The notes beneath the pieces are model-generated. The model was not told the origin of the DNA. It searched no databases and worked only from the letters and a program-made list of their open reading frames with translations. Shown here one piece after another: positions 26,258 to 33,830 of a stretch of DNA of 33,830 nt. Source of the DNA: Bacteroidia bacterium. GTDB lineage: Bacteria > Bacteroidota > Bacteroidia > Chitinophagales > Saprospiraceae. Both the position numbers and the translations under genes were made by a program. The stretch covers positions 1 through 33,830 of the forward strand of contig JAHHJQ010000130.1 in the NCBI GenBank assembly GCA_018680005.1, read 5' to 3'. Each line of letters starts with the position of its first letter. The stretch's first letter is position 1.

Positions 26258-27373
26258 TTATTTGTTTGTGTTAGGAATCTTTACAAGTAATGAAGATTCA
26301 TCAACCTTAAGGATATATTCCTGATCGTCTTTCGATTTGTAATGTGCCATAATTTCATATTGCTCACCATCAGAATTAATGATTAGTTTATCGACATATG
26401 GCAGTTTCAGGAAGGAAGAATCCACTTCATCAATTGTGCTGGCAAAAAATCCATTTTCTTTTTTAAAAGCCTCTTGCAATTTATAAAGCCCCATGAGCTG
26501 ATCTCTTACTTTATTTTCTCTCCACTTAGGCTCTTGATAAGTGCTATCCGTAAACATCAATAATCCCCATTTTTCCGGTGCATGCATGTTTATTTCACCT
26601 TGTTGTGACCAAACCCAGTTGTATTCAGGTCTATTGGGTACCTGTTGGTATTTCCCATTGTTTATTTCATGATCCCAATGCACCCTCGAGAAATTTATTC
26701 CCCAAATGTCTCCTGCTATAGGTCTAGGCTGAGTTAACACTCTTGTATAATTTTTTCTGTAATCATATAAATCCTGAAACGGTATAGCTATTTCAACGAC
26801 CCAATTAGTATCAACATCAGAAGGGTCATTTACGGTTCCATTATGCCCAACAGCTGTTTTCAAACCGGGTAAATTAGTCGGATCTATCGCTGGTCCACCG
26901 TTGCGATAAGGTTTCTCAAGCGTCAATTCCCAAATCGTATTTAATACATTCAATTCTAATTCATAGTAATTGTGATGGTCTCGGTCTGGATCAATAAATA
27001 CCTCAAAGTCATTGCCGTATTTGTATATGGGAATATTCTTTTCCGTTACATATCCCCAAATGTGTTCCTCTTCCAAATTTGCCAGAATGTATAAATACGA
27101 GGAGTCCCAAAGCATCTTCATCTTTGTATCATAGAAGGGCATAGCCTTTTTCGCACCTTCGATATCAACAAATGACTCGGACCACTTGGCTTGCTTCCAA
27201 ATGCTTTCATTTCCATTGCCATCAATAGTAGGTGCGGAATGGATAAAGTGACACTGATAGACTTTTGTGTGCTGATTTGGAGATATAACTGATTCTAAGG
27301 AATTACACTTTATGAAGAATACTAGTGAAGCAATGAATGCCAGGCACTGCCACTTTGATGATTTAGAGAACAT
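26258..27373 (-). CDS. Exported carbohydrate-binding family 9-like protein
   Basis: A 371-aa protein, first gene of the cassette. The N-terminus is hydrophobic (about 9-22) with a Cys at 23 preceded by Lys, so lipoprotein processing is possible but the lipobox is poor. The CBM9-like beta-sandwich (about 45-275) shows APTIDGNGNESIWKQAKWSESFVDIEG, MKMLWDSSYLYILANLEEEHIW, FEVFIDPDRDHHNYYELELN and WVVEIAIPF. The remainder (about 290-371) is a smaller alpha/beta tail. CBM9 domains bind the reducing ends of glycans, but this stand-alone Bacteroidota group has no proven ligand that I know. The gene is 8 bases from the VanZ-like gene, so it is co-transcribed. Confidence 0.85.
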   Translation of the reverse strand: MFSKSSKWQCLAFIASLVFFIKCNSLESVISPNQHTKVYQCHFIHSAPTIDGNGNESIWKQAKWSESFVDIEGAKKAMPFYDTKMKMLWDSSYLYILANLEEEHIWGYVTEKNIPIYKYGNDFEVFIDPDRDHHNYYELELNVLNTIWELTLEKPYRNGGPAIDPTNLPGLKTAVGHNGTVNDPSDVDTNWVVEIAIPFQDLYDYRKNYTRVLTQPRPIAGDIWGINFSRVHWDHEINNGKYQQVPNRPEYNWVWSQQGEINMHAPEKWGLLMFTDSTYQEPKWRENKVRDQLMGLYKLQEAFKKENGFFASTIDEVDSSFLKLPYVDKLIINSDGEQYEIMAHYKSKDDQEYILKVDESSLLVKIPNTNK

Positions 27374-27545
27374 ACTATATATATACTTAATTCACTTTTA
27401 AGAGTTCCGAAAGGGCTTTCTATATATTGTTATTTAGATTCTCCTTTGCATCGTGAATTATCCTTGGACTCTTATCAATCTGATTGGGAGCATTTCAATA
27501 TAAAAGTCAATCTTTCAACTCTCTTCTATAATAGAAAATCTATAG

Positions 27546-27570
27546 CGGCCGAGCATTGATTGTTCGGTCG
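27546..27570 (+). other. Hairpin in the polA upstream region
   Basis: CGGCCGA (27546-27552) pairs with TCGGTCG (27564-27570), seven pairs with one G-T and an 11-base loop. It lies 80 bases before the polA start in a 276-base divergent spacer that otherwise shows no clear promoter box. A role in polA mRNA or as a protein-binding site is possible; chance is not excluded. Confidence 0.3.
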
Positions 27571-27649
27571 TTAGCATTTCTGCCTTTAGTTTCATTATAC
27601 ATCCTTATTGCATTTACTACCTTCGGTATATCTTATCAATTTTACTACT

Positions 27650-30442
27650 ATGTCCGAAAAGAAGCTTTTTCTCCTGGATGGTCATGCCTTAGTCTATAGG
27701 GCACATTTTGCATTCATTACCAGACCCTTGATCAATTCTAAAGGGATGAATACCTCGGCAATTACTGGATTTGTACGAACGCTTTGGGATATCATGAAAA
27801 ACGAAAAACCATCTCACATAGCGGTTGCCTTTGATCCAAAGGGTGATACATTCAGACATGAGTATTTCCCAGAGTATAAAGCTAATAGAGATGCCACTCC
27901 GGAGGACATCGTGTTGGCCCTCCCTTATATACGAGATATCGTGGATGGTTTTGATATTCCTGTGGTTAGTATCCCTACGTTTGAAGCCGATGATGCCATT
28001 GGAACGCTGGCTAAACAGGCCGAAAAAGAAGGCTTCAAAGTCTATATGGTTACTCCCGATAAAGATTATGCTCAGCTGGTATCAGAGAATATCTTTATGT
28101 ACAAACCTTCGAGAAAAGGAAATGGAGTCGATGTGCTCGGAGTAGAAGAGATCTTAGATCAATGGAACATCAGCAGAATAGAACAGGTCATAGATGTTTT
28201 AGGATTGCAAGGTGACAGTGTTGATAATATTCCCGGAATACCAGGGATTGGTCCCAAAACAGCTGTGAAACTGCTTGCAGAATATGATACGGTTGAAGGA
28301 ATCATAGAACATGCAGAAGAACTGAAAGGTAAAATGAAAGAACGCGTGATCGAATACGCCGATCAGGCTATGTTGTCAAAACAATTGGCTACCATCAACA
28401 CTGAAGTTCCATGTGAATTTGATGCTGACAAATACAAGATCAGTGTTATGAACAAGGATAAACTGGCAGAAATTTTCAAAGATCTGGAATTTCGAACACT
28501 GGCTGTTCAAATCCTAGAAAATGGAAGAAATAGCTCTGGCGGACAACAAACCCTTTTCAAAACTAATGCTACTTCCACAGGAGACACGAACGAGGTTAGG
28601 GCTATTGCCGCACATTCAGTCGCTGAAAAAACGATTAATGATGTTGAACACGAATATATCCTGGTAGACGCTACGGATGCTCAAATTGCTCTTGCTGAGA
28701 AGCTAAAAACTGCCAAGGTGTTCTGTTTTGATACTGAAACCACAGGAATTGACGCAAATGCGGCTGAACTGGTAGGGCTTGCATTCTCAACAAAAGCACA
28801 TCATGCATATTATGTACCGGTGCCCGAAGATCAGGCAATGGCTCAAGAAGTGGTAGAAATTTTCCGTTCTGTCCTTGAAGACCCTGATGTTACCATAATT
28901 GGACAAAATCTGAAATATGATATGTTGATCATGAAATGGTATGGTATTGAGATCAATGGTACACTGGAAGATACCATGATATATCACTATCTACTAGAAC
29001 CGGATTTGCGTCACAAGCTAGATTACCTTGCCGAAACCTATATAAAGTATCAAATGGTGCCCATTGAATCTTTAATTGGAAAAAAGGGCATAAAGCAGCT
29101 TTCTATGAGGTCGGTAGAAATAGATAAGGCAAAAGAATACGCTGGCGAAGATGCTGATATCACATTACAACTCAAGGATCTCCTCGAACCGAAGCTTAAA
29201 GAAAATCAAGTCGATAAACTATACCGGGAACTGGAAGCACCTCTTATAAAAGTTCTGGTTGATCTCGAATTTGCTGGAGTAAGAGTTGATGCAGATTATC
29301 TACACGCCTATTCTGAAGAACTCCAACAATTAATTAAAGAAAAAGAAAAAGAAATTTATCAGCAAGCAGGAAGTGATTTCAACATTGCTTCACCTCGTCA
29401 GGTTGGACAAATATTGTTTGAAAGGATGAAAATCCCATACCGCTGGAAGAAAACCAAATCTGGTCAATATTCTACAGATGAGACGAAGCTTACAGAACTG
29501 TCGAATGATCACCCAATAGTCAATGATATTCTAAAATTTAGAGGATACTCCAAACTAAAATCTACATATGTTGATGCGCTGCCCAAAATGATCAACCCAA
29601 AATCAGGTCGGATTCATAGTTCTTTCAATCAGGCATTGGCAGCCACGGGTAGATTAAGTTCCAATAATCCAAACCTTCAAAATATACCTATTAGAACCCC
29701 TGAAGGAAGACGCGTGCGGGAGGCATTTATTCCCAGAGATCAAAACCATATCCTTTTAGCTGCTGATTATTCCCAAATCGAGTTGCGTCTTATTGCCGAA
29801 ATTAGTAACGAAGAAGCTATGTTGGATGCGTTCGTTAAAGGTCAGGATATTCACGCTGCTACAGCATCCAAGGTATATGGAGTACCAATTGAGGAGGTCT
29901 CTTCTGATCAACGAAGAAATGCCAAAACAGTTAATTTCAGCATCATCTATGGTGCTGGGGCAACCAATTTGTCTCAACAATTGGGGATACCAAGAAAAGA
30001 GGCAACTGCATTGATCAAGGCCTATTTTGCCCAGTACAATGGGTTAAAACTTTATATGGACAAGGTCGTGGAAGAAGCAAGAGAAAATGGATATGTCTCC
30101 ACGCTTCTTGGACGACGAAGATATTTACGGGATATCAATAGCCGAAATGGATTTATAAGAAGTAATGCAGAAAGGCTGGCAATTAACTCACCTATTCAGG
30201 GTTCTGCTGCAGACATGATCAAAGTCGCGATGATCGATATTCATCATGCATTCCAAGAAGAAAATTTGAAATCCAAGATGATCTTGCAGGTTCACGATGA
30301 GCTAGTCTTTGATGTATATACACCGGAATTGGAAAGGATCAAACCAATAATCGAGGACAAAATGAAGAACGCTATTCCTGATCTAAAAGTACCGATTCTG
30401 GTGAGCATGGATACCGGTAACAACTGGTTAGAAGCCCACTAA
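27650..30442 (+). CDS. polA: DNA polymerase I
   Basis: Repair and Okazaki-fragment-maturation polymerase. The longest frame opens at a TTG at 27608, but MSEKKLFLLDGHALVYRAHFA at the ATG 27650 is the normal start (930 aa). The 5'-nuclease domain (1-290) contains EADDAIGTLA and GIPGIGPKTAVKLL. The 3'-5' exonuclease domain is intact, with FDTETTG (Asp361, Glu363), NLKYD and YAGEDAD, unlike Taq-type enzymes. The polymerase domain has motif A DYSQIELR (Asp706), motif B RRNAKTVNFSIIYG and motif C VHDE (Asp883). Motif B has Ser where E. coli has Gly in NFGLIYG. The lpxD-like gene follows after 9 bases, so it is co-transcribed. Confidence 0.97.
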   Translation: MSEKKLFLLDGHALVYRAHFAFITRPLINSKGMNTSAITGFVRTLWDIMKNEKPSHIAVAFDPKGDTFRHEYFPEYKANRDATPEDIVLALPYIRDIVDGFDIPVVSIPTFEADDAIGTLAKQAEKEGFKVYMVTPDKDYAQLVSENIFMYKPSRKGNGVDVLGVEEILDQWNISRIEQVIDVLGLQGDSVDNIPGIPGIGPKTAVKLLAEYDTVEGIIEHAEELKGKMKERVIEYADQAMLSKQLATINTEVPCEFDADKYKISVMNKDKLAEIFKDLEFRTLAVQILENGRNSSGGQQTLFKTNATSTGDTNEVRAIAAHSVAEKTINDVEHEYILVDATDAQIALAEKLKTAKVFCFDTETTGIDANAAELVGLAFSTKAHHAYYVPVPEDQAMAQEVVEIFRSVLEDPDVTIIGQNLKYDMLIMKWYGIEINGTLEDTMIYHYLLEPDLRHKLDYLAETYIKYQMVPIESLIGKKGIKQLSMRSVEIDKAKEYAGEDADITLQLKDLLEPKLKENQVDKLYRELEAPLIKVLVDLEFAGVRVDADYLHAYSEELQQLIKEKEKEIYQQAGSDFNIASPRQVGQILFERMKIPYRWKKTKSGQYSTDETKLTELSNDHPIVNDILKFRGYSKLKSTYVDALPKMINPKSGRIHSSFNQALAATGRLSSNNPNLQNIPIRTPEGRRVREAFIPRDQNHILLAADYSQIELRLIAEISNEEAMLDAFVKGQDIHAATASKVYGVPIEEVSSDQRRNAKTVNFSIIYGAGATNLSQQLGIPRKEATALIKAYFAQYNGLKLYMDKVVEEARENGYVSTLLGRRRYLRDINSRNGFIRSNAERLAINSPIQGSAADMIKVAMIDIHHAFQEENLKSKMILQVHDELVFDVYTPELERIKPIIEDKMKNAIPDLKVPILVSMDTGNNWLEAH

Positions 30443-30451
30443 TACGACTAT

Positions 30452-31384
30452 ATGAAATTCAAAACACCTATACCAATTACTGAAATCGCTGATAGATATA
30501 ATCTTCAGATCAAAGGCGATTCTTCTTTGATAGCAACTGGAATTAATGAGATCCACAAAGTAGTTCCAGGAGATATCACCTTCGTTGATTATGAAAAGTA
30601 TTATGGCAAATCATTGAATTCTGCTGCTTCAATCATTATCATCGATAAAGAAGTAGACTGCCCGAATCATAAAGCACTATTGATCTGTAACGACCCATTT
30701 GCGGTATATGATGATATTGTTCGACAGCATCGTCCATTTAGAGCTATTAATGGTCAAATTCATCATTCAGCGATAATTGATCCTTCTACAATAATAGAAT
30801 GTAATGTCATCATCGGCCCAGATGTAACGATTGGCACAAATTGTCATATACAGGCAGGATCTGTAATTCATGAACATGTTGTCATAGGAAATCATGTCAT
30901 CATTCAGTCTGGGGCTATCCTTGGGACCGATGCTTTCTATTTTCAAAAGAAGGAAGGGAAGTATAAGAAATGGAGATCCGGAGGTCGGGTCATTTTGGAA
31001 GATCATGTAGATATCGGTGCCGGTTGCACTATCAACCGGGGTGTTTCTGGAGATACGATTATCGGGGAAGGAAGCAAACTGGATAGCCAGGTTCATATTG
31101 GGCATGGAGCCGTTGTTGGAAAAAACTGTCTGATTGCCGCGCAGACAGGTATTGCCGGAAAATCTATTATAGGGGATAATGTTGTGCTATACGGACAGGT
31201 AGGAATCTCACAAAACCTAACTATAGGCGATAATGCTGTCCTGTTAGCTAAGTCTGGTGTATCTAAAAGTCTAAAAGGCGATACGGTTTACTTTGGATAT
31301 CCTGCAGATGAAATGCGCAGAAAATATCGAGAATTAGCCGCTCTTCGCAATTTGCCGAATTTTCTGAATAAGAAAAAGAAATAA
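30452..31384 (+). CDS. LpxD-like UDP-3-O-acylglucosamine N-acyltransferase
   Basis: A 310-aa left-handed beta-helix acyltransferase. The N-terminal LpxD domain (1-100) contains GINEIHKVVPGDITFVDYEKYYGKSL. About ten hexapeptide repeats follow (103-285, for example IIGPDVTIGTN). The probable catalytic base is His218 in VHIGHGAVVGKNCLIAAQTGIAG. LpxD adds 3-hydroxyacyl chains to UDP-acyl-glucosamine in lipid A synthesis. It lacks the neighbours lpxC and fabZ usual for the main lpxD of Bacteroidota and is about 30 residues shorter than those, so it may be a second copy or have another amino-sugar substrate. It is probably co-transcribed with polA. Confidence 0.8.
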   Translation: MKFKTPIPITEIADRYNLQIKGDSSLIATGINEIHKVVPGDITFVDYEKYYGKSLNSAASIIIIDKEVDCPNHKALLICNDPFAVYDDIVRQHRPFRAINGQIHHSAIIDPSTIIECNVIIGPDVTIGTNCHIQAGSVIHEHVVIGNHVIIQSGAILGTDAFYFQKKEGKYKKWRSGGRVILEDHVDIGAGCTINRGVSGDTIIGEGSKLDSQVHIGHGAVVGKNCLIAAQTGIAGKSIIGDNVVLYGQVGISQNLTIGDNAVLLAKSGVSKSLKGDTVYFGYPADEMRRKYRELAALRNLPNFLNKKKK

Positions 31385-31548
31385 AATGCTCAAGTAAACA
31401 CTAACATTTTCATTTTTCTCTATATATAATCTTCCTATTCATAATTACTTATAGGTTACCATTTTTCATAACGATAAAATACCATTTTAGGGGTATGCGC
31501 ACTTGGGGCACATAGGGTCATATTTGTGGTGTACTTCGAAAGAATACG

Positions 31549-31657
31549 CAATCTACTGACACCTCCCCCAATATTTCTGCTTAAATAATTAGAAGCAATT
31601 GAGAATACCGCCTCTTTTAAAGGGATGAAAACAAAACACGACACAATCTACTGACAC
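31549..31657. repeat. Direct repeat pair CAATCTACTGACAC
   Basis: The 14-mer CAATCTACTGACAC occurs at 31549-31562 and again at 31644-31657, with start points 95 bases apart. With the preceding AC(G/A), 16 of 17 bases agree. The flanks beyond this do not match. On the minus strand it reads GTGTCAGTAGATTG, which begins like some IS termini, but no transposase is near. Confidence 0.7.
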
Positions 31658-31804
31658 ATATAAAGCCCGATAAGAAGATCGGAAAGATTCAATGAATAGG
31701 AATCGGTTGCTGTCCGAAATGGCAGCAACCAAAAGAAAAAAGTTGTTGAAACAAAGATTTGTCAATGTAATAATTGATACTCAAGGTTTAGTTAGTACGG
31801 AAAC

Positions 31805-31835
31805 GCCTGATGTTTTACATCGGGCATTTCTTTTT
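31805..31835 (+). terminator. Intrinsic terminator 420 bases after lpxD-like gene
   Basis: GCCTGATG (31805-31812) pairs with CATCGGGC (31818-31825), eight pairs with one T-G, loop TTTTA, followed by ATTTCTTTTT. It is oriented on the plus strand. It could end the polA-lpxD transcript with a long 3' region or a separate short RNA. Confidence 0.8.
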
Positions 31836-31869
31836 ATACTACTTCTTCAATATAATTTCCATTACATAG

Positions 31870-32835
31870 TTAAAACCTGCCATTCTGTGTATTATATATC
31901 ACAGCAAGCATGACCTGACCAACGGCTTTCATGGTGCGTTTGTCTATGATATTGATATCGTCCTGATGTGTGTGGTGATAGGCCCCGAAGGTACCTTGAG
32001 GCGTTTTATTAATTATATCGATCATAGGTATCCCCGCATGATTGATTACCGAAATATGATCATCATGTACACCGCCGGTATTTTCATTAATAAAGTAGTT
32101 TCCGTAGCCCATATCCTGAGCCAGCTTCCAGACTTTTTTCATCAAATCCGGAGCTACCGCCATGGAATATTGTTCATATCCAAAACGAGCGTTTTTAGAT
32201 CCCACCATATCCAGCAATATTGCATATTTCGGTTTATAGCTCTTGGATACATTTTTTGCCCAGTGAACACTTCCAATTGCCCAGGACTCCGGATCATCTT
32301 CATTCGGATTACCATAGTCTTCCGCATCAAAAAAAACCATATCTACACCAATTTCTATAGGATTTTCGGAAATGATCTTTGCTAACGTCATAAGAACTGC
32401 CACACCACTAGCTCCATCATCCGCACCTGGTATCGGTTCATTATACCGTGATTGATCAGCATCTTTTTCAGCGATATGCCTTGTATCATAGTGTGCTGCA
32501 AGAAGGAGTCGGGGTTGTGCTTCAGGGTTTAGTTTTGCTATAACATTAGTAGCAGGAATAGATTCTCCTGTGTAGACCTCTGCGCTAAAGTCCTGTTCTT
32601 CGACAATCCATCCATAGCTTTTCATAGTTGCTGCGATCCAATCTTTGCAATCATCGTGGGTCGCTGTACCTATTACTCTTGGACCAAAATCCAATTGCCT
32701 TTGCACTTTCTCTAAAGCCAGGTTGCTATCAAACCTAGGAACTTTAACCAGCGCTTTGGAAGTTGTGGTTGACGGTGGGTCCGTTTTACATGCCCACAGA
32801 AACGAAACAATTATTAACAGAAATGTTATTCTCAT
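31870..32835 (-). CDS. M28-family peptidase lipoprotein, glutaminyl cyclase-like
   Basis: A 321-aa lipoprotein with signal MRITFLLIIVSFLWAC and acylation Cys16. The single M28 domain carries LLAAHYDTRH (His115, Asp117), GADDGASG (Asp139), FFDAEDYG (Glu172) and the final His in AYHHTHQDDI. Compactness and the FFDAEDYG and TGGVHDDHISVINHAGIPMIDII segments fit the bacterial glutaminyl-peptide cyclotransferase-like branch better than the PA-containing peptidases. That branch either forms N-terminal pyroglutamate or acts as an aminopeptidase. The membrane side is periplasmic or surface. The gene lies 30 bases downstream of cysS on the same strand and is likely co-transcribed. Confidence 0.88.
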   Translation of the reverse strand: MRITFLLIIVSFLWACKTDPPSTTTSKALVKVPRFDSNLALEKVQRQLDFGPRVIGTATHDDCKDWIAATMKSYGWIVEEQDFSAEVYTGESIPATNVIAKLNPEAQPRLLLAAHYDTRHIAEKDADQSRYNEPIPGADDGASGVAVLMTLAKIISENPIEIGVDMVFFDAEDYGNPNEDDPESWAIGSVHWAKNVSKSYKPKYAILLDMVGSKNARFGYEQYSMAVAPDLMKKVWKLAQDMGYGNYFINENTGGVHDDHISVINHAGIPMIDIINKTPQGTFGAYHHTHQDDINIIDKRTMKAVGQVMLAVIYNTQNGRF

Positions 32836-32865
32836 GTAGTTGTGTTCTTTCAGAATCTAATGCCG

Positions 32866-33830
32866 TCATAATGACCAGGAACTTCCTTCTTTTCCATCTT
32901 TCACCTTTATCTGCAATTCATTTAAAGTATCCCTAATCTTATCGGAGGTATCCCAGTCTTTATTCGTTCTGGCATTTTGACGAATATCTAAGATTAATTG
33001 CATTAAACCATCAACTACCGAATGTCCATTTTCAGATGATGATTTTTCATCTTTTAACCCCAATATATCCTGGAAATATGCACTGAAAATCGCTCTTATT
33101 TTTTCAATTGTGGTATTACTTATTTCAGAGGGTTGAATGTGTCCATCTTTTAGGCTGTTGATCTTTGGAACTATTTCGAATAACCTTCCAATTGCTTTAG
33201 GAGCATTGAAATCATCTGACATGTCAATGTCAACAGCTTCAATCAATTTGAGTATTTCTTTATCAATTGCGGTTTCAGATCCACTATTCGTTCCGACTAT
33301 TCTCGTTAACGCATGGTTAGCTTCCATCAGTCGCGAGTATCCTTTTTCTGCGGCTTGTAGTGCATCATCCGTTAGATCCAGAGTGCTACGATAATGACTC
33401 TGAAGCATAAAGAATTTGACCACCATGGGAGAATATGCTTTCGAAATATGTGGGCTGTCTCCAGAAAACAGTTGTTGAGGTGATATGGTATTACCATCAC
33501 TTTTTGACATCTTTCGACCATTCATCAAGAGCATATTAGCATGGAGCCAATACCTGGCCGGAGAGCAACCGCAAGCGCCAATATTTTGGGCAATTTCATT
33601 TTCATGGTGCGGAAACTTTAAATCTCCACCTCCACCGTGGATGTCAAATTCTTGACCCAAATATTTCGTGCTCATAGCAGAACACTCAAGATGCCATCCT
33701 GGAAATCCATTTGACCATGGTGAAGGCCACCGCATGATATGATCTGTACTTGCTTTCATCCATATCGCAAAATCGGAAGGATGTTTCTTCTCTCCCTGAT
33801 TTTTTAAGTCATCTCGGGTTTCTGACAACA
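32866..33830 (-). CDS. cysS: Cysteinyl-tRNA synthetase (5' end outside window)
   Basis: Class I synthetase that charges tRNA-Cys. Only the C-terminal ~320 residues are in the window; the frame continues past the edge, and the TTG at its apparent start is internal. The visible part holds WHLECSAMS, HGGGGDLKFPHHENEIAQ with zinc-site histidines, WLHANMLLMNGRKMSKSDGN with the KMSKS loop, and the DALR-type helical tail. About 25 residues after KMSKS (SGDSPHISKAYSP) form an insert that I recall as usual for Bacteroidota CysRS. The M28 lipoprotein gene follows after 30 bases. Confidence 0.97.
   Translation of the reverse strand, partial: LSETRDDLKNQGEKKHPSDFAIWMKASTDHIMRWPSPWSNGFPGWHLECSAMSTKYLGQEFDIHGGGGDLKFPHHENEIAQNIGACGCSPARYWLHANMLLMNGRKMSKSDGNTISPQQLFSGDSPHISKAYSPMVVKFFMLQSHYRSTLDLTDDALQAAEKGYSRLMEANHALTRIVGTNSGSETAIDKEILKLIEAVDIDMSDDFNAPKAIGRLFEIVPKINSLKDGHIQPSEISNTTIEKIRAIFSAYFQDILGLKDEKSSSENGHSVVDGLMQLILDIRQNARTNKDWDTSDKIRDTLNELQIKVKDGKEGSSWSL

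Larger units (their letters stand above)
31385..31869. other. Gap of 485 bases with repeats, hairpins and a terminator
   Basis: No convincing gene lies here. It holds a 14-base direct repeat pair (31549 and 31644) and a small CCGAT/ATCGG hairpin (31667-31682). GGTTGCTG (31705-31712) pairs with CAGCAACC (31723-31730), and the right arm can alternatively pair with GTTGTTG at 31742-31748. A plus-strand terminator ends the set at 31835. Frames at 31456-31644 (-) and 31692-31913 (+) resemble no protein, and the second runs through the terminator. Confidence 0.6.

Noticed and set aside
31456-31644. 62-aa frame on the minus strand
   Set aside because: It has no recognisable domain, spans one direct repeat, and nothing supports expression.
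31692-31913. 73-aa frame on the plus strand
   Set aside because: It runs through a hairpin and an intrinsic terminator and into the 3' end of the opposite M28 gene, so it is unlikely to be translated as a whole.

Overview
The window reads as a chromosomal segment of a member of the Bacteroidota, probably from the Saprospiria/Chitinophagia side of the phylum (the class is an inference). The signs are the DUF4175 / small ATPase / ybeY cluster, a DUF3078-type outer-membrane protein, CBM9-like and M28 exported proteins, the near absence of Shine-Dalgarno sequences before start codons, and promoter-like TAnnTTTG boxes with an upstream TTTG. Most genes are ordinary housekeeping genes. No IS element, prophage, CRISPR array, rRNA or tRNA was recognised.

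Layout. Positions 1-110 (-) hold the N-terminus of an M48-type lipoprotein cut by the edge. Then come citramalate synthase (cimA, +), uvrB (+), an OmpA-like protein (-), a YpfJ-type zinc metallopeptidase (+), a YdeI/OmdA-like protein (-) and a ClpB disaggregase with an unusual charged tail (+). A strong bidirectional terminator separates clpB from a PDZ protein (-), which is divergent from an OmpR-type two-component pair (+). A small membrane protein follows, then the DUF4175 giant coiled-coil protein, an RsbW-like ATPase and ybeY (+). Next are hpt and an M28 peptidase (-), and a 398-bp gap that looks like it encodes a structured small RNA. An ECF sigma factor follows with a 64-aa protein, an MscS-like channel and a DUF3078 outer-membrane protein (+).

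From 27373 down to 23002 on the minus strand lies the most unusual part: a tight three-gene cassette of a CBM9-like exported protein, a VanZ-like membrane protein and an oligosaccharyltransferase of the STT3/AglB family. Its motifs and C-terminal domain look archaeal. The window ends with polA and an LpxD-like acyltransferase (+), a 485-bp gap with repeats, hairpins and a terminator, a second M28 peptidase (-) and the C-terminal part of cysS (-).

How the genes may work together: the sigma/MscS/DUF3078 block, the PDZ protein facing a sensor kinase, and the ClpB chaperone suggest envelope and protein-stress functions. The AglB cassette suggests protein N-glycosylation at the cell surface, for which no glycan-synthesis or flippase genes are present here. 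Some starts are revised from the longest open frame: uvrB at 2455, polA at 27650 and ybeY at 17487. Hand counting was used throughout, and no database search was possible.
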